In this document: in pieces, positions 6,225 to 7,765 of the stretch
Layout: each line of letters begins with the position of its first letter
How positions within the stretch are numbered: position 1 is the stretch's first letter
From: JACCTH01 sp036556085
GTDB lineage: Bacteria; Actinomycetota; Acidimicrobiia; Spongiisociales; ZC4RG35
Assembly: GCA_036556085.1 (NCBI GenBank)
Contig: DATBKE010000011.1
Location: 1 to 7,765 of the forward strand
Direction: 5' to 3'
DNA length: 7,765 nt
Made by a program: the position numbers and the translations under genes
The notes under the pieces: generated by a model
The model's input: the letters and a program-made list of their open reading frames with translations, nothing else
Databases searched by the model: none
Told to the model about the DNA's origin: nothing

Positions 6225-6809
6225 TCAGAACGAGCCGGTACCTAGCTCGAATAGAGCCGATTCCAGGTCGCGCCCCCGCTCATATCCGCGCTGATGGATG
6301 AGCTCGACGGCGGAGCGGGCCACGTTCCAATCGGCTTCTTCTGCAAGCGCCGCCAGGGCGCGGAGATCGTCAGCATCGGCGGGCCGTACTCGATCGTCAC
6401 GGGCGAGCAGTTTGAGTGCGATCAGATGACCGAGAGTGGCGACCGCAATCTCAAGCCCCGGCAGGACTTCGAGGACTTCGGCCGCAGCAACGACTTCTGG
6501 TTCGATACCGGAAGAGGCGAAGAGCAGGTCCGCGATGATTGGACTCTCCGGGTTGGTCAGACGCACAGTGGCGAGTCGGCCGCGCTCGTGCTCTTGCACC
6601 AAATCGGGGCGGTATCCACGGACAGCGAGATTGCGCACGATCTCCTCGGCCACGGTGTCGTCGCTCACTGAGACCGCCACGTCGACGTCACGAGTCAAAC
6701 GAGGCTCGGCGCGTACTGACACCGCCAGGCCTCCGACCAACGCGAAATCAACTTTCTCGGCGATGAGGTCGCCCACCAACCGGCGGAGCGCGCTCTCGAG
6801 TTCGGTCAC
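6225..6809 (-). CDS. AbiEii-like / MNT-type nucleotidyltransferase
   Basis: 194 residues from a GTG start at 6809. It belongs to the nucleotidyltransferase superfamily (the AbiEii/AbiGii toxin, MNT and related group), enzymes that transfer a nucleotide to RNA, protein or small molecules. Visible: FALVGGLAVSVRAEPRLTRD at 22-41 with the G26-G27 pair, the catalytic D41-x-D43 of a DVDVAV strand, a likely third carboxylate D94 in ADLLFASSGIE, and a C-terminal helical part with HLIALKLLARDDR at 128-140 and DADDLRAL, typical of this group. All three acidic residues are present, so it should be active. The open frame continues far upstream (to 7127), but the GTG overlapping the small gene's stop as GTGA gives the natural start. 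The neighbour suggests a toxin-antitoxin-like or stress module. The acceptor substrate is unknown, and a housekeeping nucleotidyltransferase role is not excluded. Confidence 0.85.
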   Translation of the reverse strand: MTELESALRRLVGDLIAEKVDFALVGGLAVSVRAEPRLTRDVDVAVSVSDDTVAEEIVRNLAVRGYRPDLVQEHERGRLATVRLTNPESPIIADLLFASSGIEPEVVAAAEVLEVLPGLEIAVATLGHLIALKLLARDDRVRPADADDLRALAALAEEADWNVARSAVELIHQRGYERGRDLESALFELGTGSF

Positions 6810-7000
6810 CGAGGCCAGGGCACTATTCGACCAACACCGTCGCCTTCCGGCGCCATCGGCCTGGCGCCGAGCCATGCAGCCACAATTTGGCGGACTTCGG
6901 CTTCGGAGGCGTCGGGGTGTTCGCGGCGGTGGCGTTGGGCTCGGAGTTCGGCCCCCAGCTCGGTGAGATCGAGAGCGATCTTCAACCCGGTCAGAGCCAC
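6806..7000 (-). CDS. Small charged protein upstream of the nucleotidyltransferase (putative partner)
   Basis: 64 residues from a GTG at 7000, the first start after an in-frame stop at 7012-7010. Highly charged and probably helical: an N-terminal helix (about 6-27) ending in RAQRHRREHPD, a second helix EAEVRQIVAAWLGARP at 33-48, and a basic/aromatic tail GRIVPWPR at 57-64. I know it only as a recurring type of small protein encoded just before such nucleotidyltransferases, with no assigned function. Its stop (6808-6806) overlaps the partner's GTG by 4 bases, so the two are translationally coupled and probably made in fixed ratio. It lacks the winged-helix domain of AbiEi antitoxins, so it is not that antitoxin. 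No ribosome site precedes the GTG; a -10-like element sits six bases upstream, suggesting a leaderless transcript. Confidence 0.75.
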   Translation of the reverse strand: MALTGLKIALDLTELGAELRAQRHRREHPDASEAEVRQIVAAWLGARPMAPEGDGVGRIVPWPR

Positions 7001-7006
7001 TAATGA

Positions 7007-7012
7007 ATTTTA
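7007..7012 (-). promoter_or_regulatory. -10-like TAAAAT placing transcription start on the GTG (leaderless promoter)
   Basis: On the minus strand TAAAAT (7012 to 7007) is followed by six bases and then the G of the GTG at 7000. A transcript starting at the normal distance from this TANNNT element would begin at the start codon itself. This agrees with the lack of a Shine-Dalgarno. No convincing -35 is seen 17-18 bases upstream. Leaderless genes with this arrangement are common in actinobacteria. Confidence 0.5.
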
Positions 7013-7047
7013 CCGAGCCAGAGCCGCGGACCCTGGGACCCGAGACT

Positions 7048-7076
7048 TTGACATCCGTGCTCCCCGAAGTTAAGGT
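7048..7076 (+). promoter_or_regulatory. Sigma-70-type promoter of the ArsR-like regulator operon
   Basis: A perfect -35 TTGACA (7048-7053), exactly 17 bases, then a -10 TAAGGT (7071-7076, TANNNT). The predicted start is near 7083, leaving a leader of about 14 bases before the GTG at 7097. The leader's AGAAGG (7082-7087) can serve as ribosome site at a 9-base distance. Promoter and start region are overlapped by the inverted repeat listed next. Confidence 0.65.
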
Positions 7077-7092
7077 TAACCAGAAGGTTAAC
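7075..7092. promoter_or_regulatory. Operator-like inverted repeat GTTAACC-AGAA-GGTTAAC over the promoter
   Basis: Perfect 7-base arms with a 4-base spacer, covering the last bases of the -10, the predicted transcription start and the ribosome site. The sequence can also be read as two direct copies of AAGGTTAAC (7072-7080 and 7084-7092). A further GTTAA half-site sits at 7069-7073. Its position suits binding by the dimeric ArsR-type protein encoded right after it, giving autorepression. Which protein binds is inference; the repeat itself is directly visible and stands out as AT-rich in GC-rich surroundings. Confidence 0.65.
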
Positions 7093-7096
7093 TGTT

Positions 7097-7450
7097 GTGA
7101 TCGATGAACTGGACCTCGATGGGCCATTCGAAGCCCTGGCCAATGGCCACCGCCGGGAGATCATCTCGGCGTTGGGTTTGCAGCCGCGTTCGATCAGTCA
7201 GCTGGCCGAAATGAGGAGTCTCTCGTTGCCCGCTATCCACAAGCACATCCGGGTGCTGGAGAGCGCCGAGTTGGTGGTGCGGAAAAAGGTGGGACGGACC
7301 AACTTCCTGGCTCTCAACCGGGCACCGCTGCGCGGGTTGGCCCAGTGGATCGGTGGATTCAACCCGCATTGGGGAACCGAGCAAGAGACTCTCGAGAACT
7401 ATGCCCAATACCTGGGCAGCGAACCCCTCGCAAAGGAGGCGCCAAGATGA
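7097..7450 (+). CDS. ArsR-family winged helix-turn-helix transcriptional regulator
   Basis: 117 residues from a GTG start. Small winged-helix repressors of this class bind palindromic operators as dimers. Visible: FEALANGHRREIISAL at 11-26, the standard ArsR opening; SISQLAEM at 32-39; recognition helix LPAIHKHIRVLESAELV at 44-60; and the wing VRKKVGRTNFLALN at 61-74. The tail (LAQWIGGFNPHW and onward) fits the metal-independent ArsR-like group that usually sits with small enzymes or SRPBCC proteins. There is no ELCVCDL-type metal motif and no cysteine, so arsenic or heavy-metal sensing is unlikely. The stop overlaps the next gene's ATG by 4 bases (ATGA), so the downstream YciI-like gene is its probable target along with itself. 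The signal it senses is unknown. Confidence 0.85.
   Translation: MIDELDLDGPFEALANGHRREIISALGLQPRSISQLAEMRSLSLPAIHKHIRVLESAELVVRKKVGRTNFLALNRAPLRGLAQWIGGFNPHWGTEQETLENYAQYLGSEPLAKEAPR
7432..7439 (+). promoter_or_regulatory. Strong Shine-Dalgarno for the YciI-like gene
   Basis: AAAGGAGG inside the end of the regulator gene, seven bases before the ATG at 7447. Together with the ATGA overlap it fixes this start rather than the upstream ATG of the same frame at 7345. It also suggests that the second gene may be translated more strongly than the regulator. Confidence 0.8.
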
Positions 7451-7737
7451 AGAAGTTCGTCTACCTGTTCCATGATCAGTGGGAACCCAATCAGGAGGCC
7501 CAGGATGCCTGGATGAACTGGTTTGCCGAAATCGGCGAGAGCATCGTCGACAGCGGCAATCCCTTCGGCCCGGGCAGAGAAGTCACCCCTACCGGCGGTC
7601 GGGACCTGGCCAAGAACGGCAACACCGCCACCGGCTACGCCATCGTCAATGCCGACAGCATTGAAGGAGCCGAGAAGCTGCTTGCGAACTGCCCCTTTAA
7701 GACCAGCGTCAGGATCTACGAGGCTCTGGCGATGTAG
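7447..7737 (+). CDS. YciI-like (YCII-related domain) small protein
   Basis: 96 residues, the usual size of stand-alone YCII-type proteins, which fold as a ferredoxin-like dimer. Visible features: MKKFVYLFHDQW opening strand, a helix with WMNWFAEIGESIVDSG at about 22-37, a Gly/Pro turn FGPGREV, the central strand TGYAIVNADSIEGAEKLL, then CPF and the closing strand VRIYEAL. The order strand, helix, GYxIVxADS, CP, VRIYE fits the family well. The biochemical role of most such proteins is unknown; dehalogenase-like or chaperone-like activities are known for a few relatives. It is the second gene of the regulator operon. The stop TAG at 7735 is 28 bases from the window end, so further operon genes may follow. 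Confidence 0.75.
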   Translation: MKKFVYLFHDQWEPNQEAQDAWMNWFAEIGESIVDSGNPFGPGREVTPTGGRDLAKNGNTATGYAIVNADSIEGAEKLLANCPFKTSVRIYEALAM

Positions 7738-7765
7738 CCCGCCCGGCGGCAACCAGTGGACTGGG

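Noticed and set aside
6810..7127. N-terminal extension of the nucleotidyltransferase frame (300-residue version)
   Set aside because: The added Arg/Pro/Ser-rich residues are out-of-frame sequence of the small gene and of the promoter region; the GTGA overlap at 6809 is the natural start.
7097..7450. Metal-sensing ArsR/SmtB repressor
   Set aside because: The protein has no cysteines and no known metal-site motif; only the general ArsR-type fold is supported.
7753..7764. CCAGTGGACTGG palindrome after the YciI-like gene as a terminator
   Set aside because: Only a 4-bp stem with a 4-base loop is physically possible, and no T-tract is visible before the window ends.

Overview
The window is high-GC, gene-dense bacterial DNA with frequent GTG and TTG starts and many 4-base start/stop overlaps. 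The lipoprotein in the middle has a Thr/Ala/Pro-rich spacer straight after its lipobox. That style is typical of Actinomycetota, and I would guess Acidimicrobiia or a relative. This is inferred from style, not from a phylogenetic marker.

Layout. (1) Positions 1-1162, minus strand: an N-formylglutamate amidohydrolase-family gene, followed with a 14-base overlap by the N-terminal part of a DUF1704 ('QEGLP motif', MATCAP-type metallopeptidase family) gene that leaves the window at base 1. (2) Positions 1314-6205, plus strand: a complete branched-chain amino acid/amide-type (Liv/HAAT) ABC importer. It comprises a lipoprotein substrate-binding protein, the LivH permease, a single-chain LivM permease-LivG ATPase fusion, and the LivF ATPase. 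The last three genes overlap at their stop/start codons, so they are probably translationally coupled. (3) Positions 6225-7000, minus strand, convergent with livF: a two-gene module of a 64-residue charged protein and an AbiEii-like/MNT-type nucleotidyltransferase joined by a GTGA overlap. It is a toxin-antitoxin-like candidate. (4) Positions 7097-7737, plus strand, divergent from module 3: an ArsR-type regulator and a YciI-like small protein joined by an ATGA overlap.

The most informative non-coding stretch is the 96-base gap between modules 3 and 4. It holds a TTGACA-N17-TAAGGT promoter for the ArsR gene, overlapped by a perfect 7-bp-arm inverted repeat that looks like its own operator. In the other direction there is a -10-like TAAAAT whose predicted transcription start falls on the GTG of the small gene, suggesting a leaderless mRNA. 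The other gaps (151, 92 and 19 bases) hold an inverted repeat ahead of the binding-protein gene, a short intercistronic stem-loop, and nothing recognisable, respectively. No gap exceeds 300 bases. I saw no tRNA, rRNA, CRISPR array, insertion sequence or phage gene.

Nothing here is clearly a brand-new system. The points most worth a second look are the amidohydrolase/DUF1704 pair, the apparently asymmetric ATP sites of the fused Liv importer, and the small-protein/nucleotidyltransferase module with its leaderless promoter.
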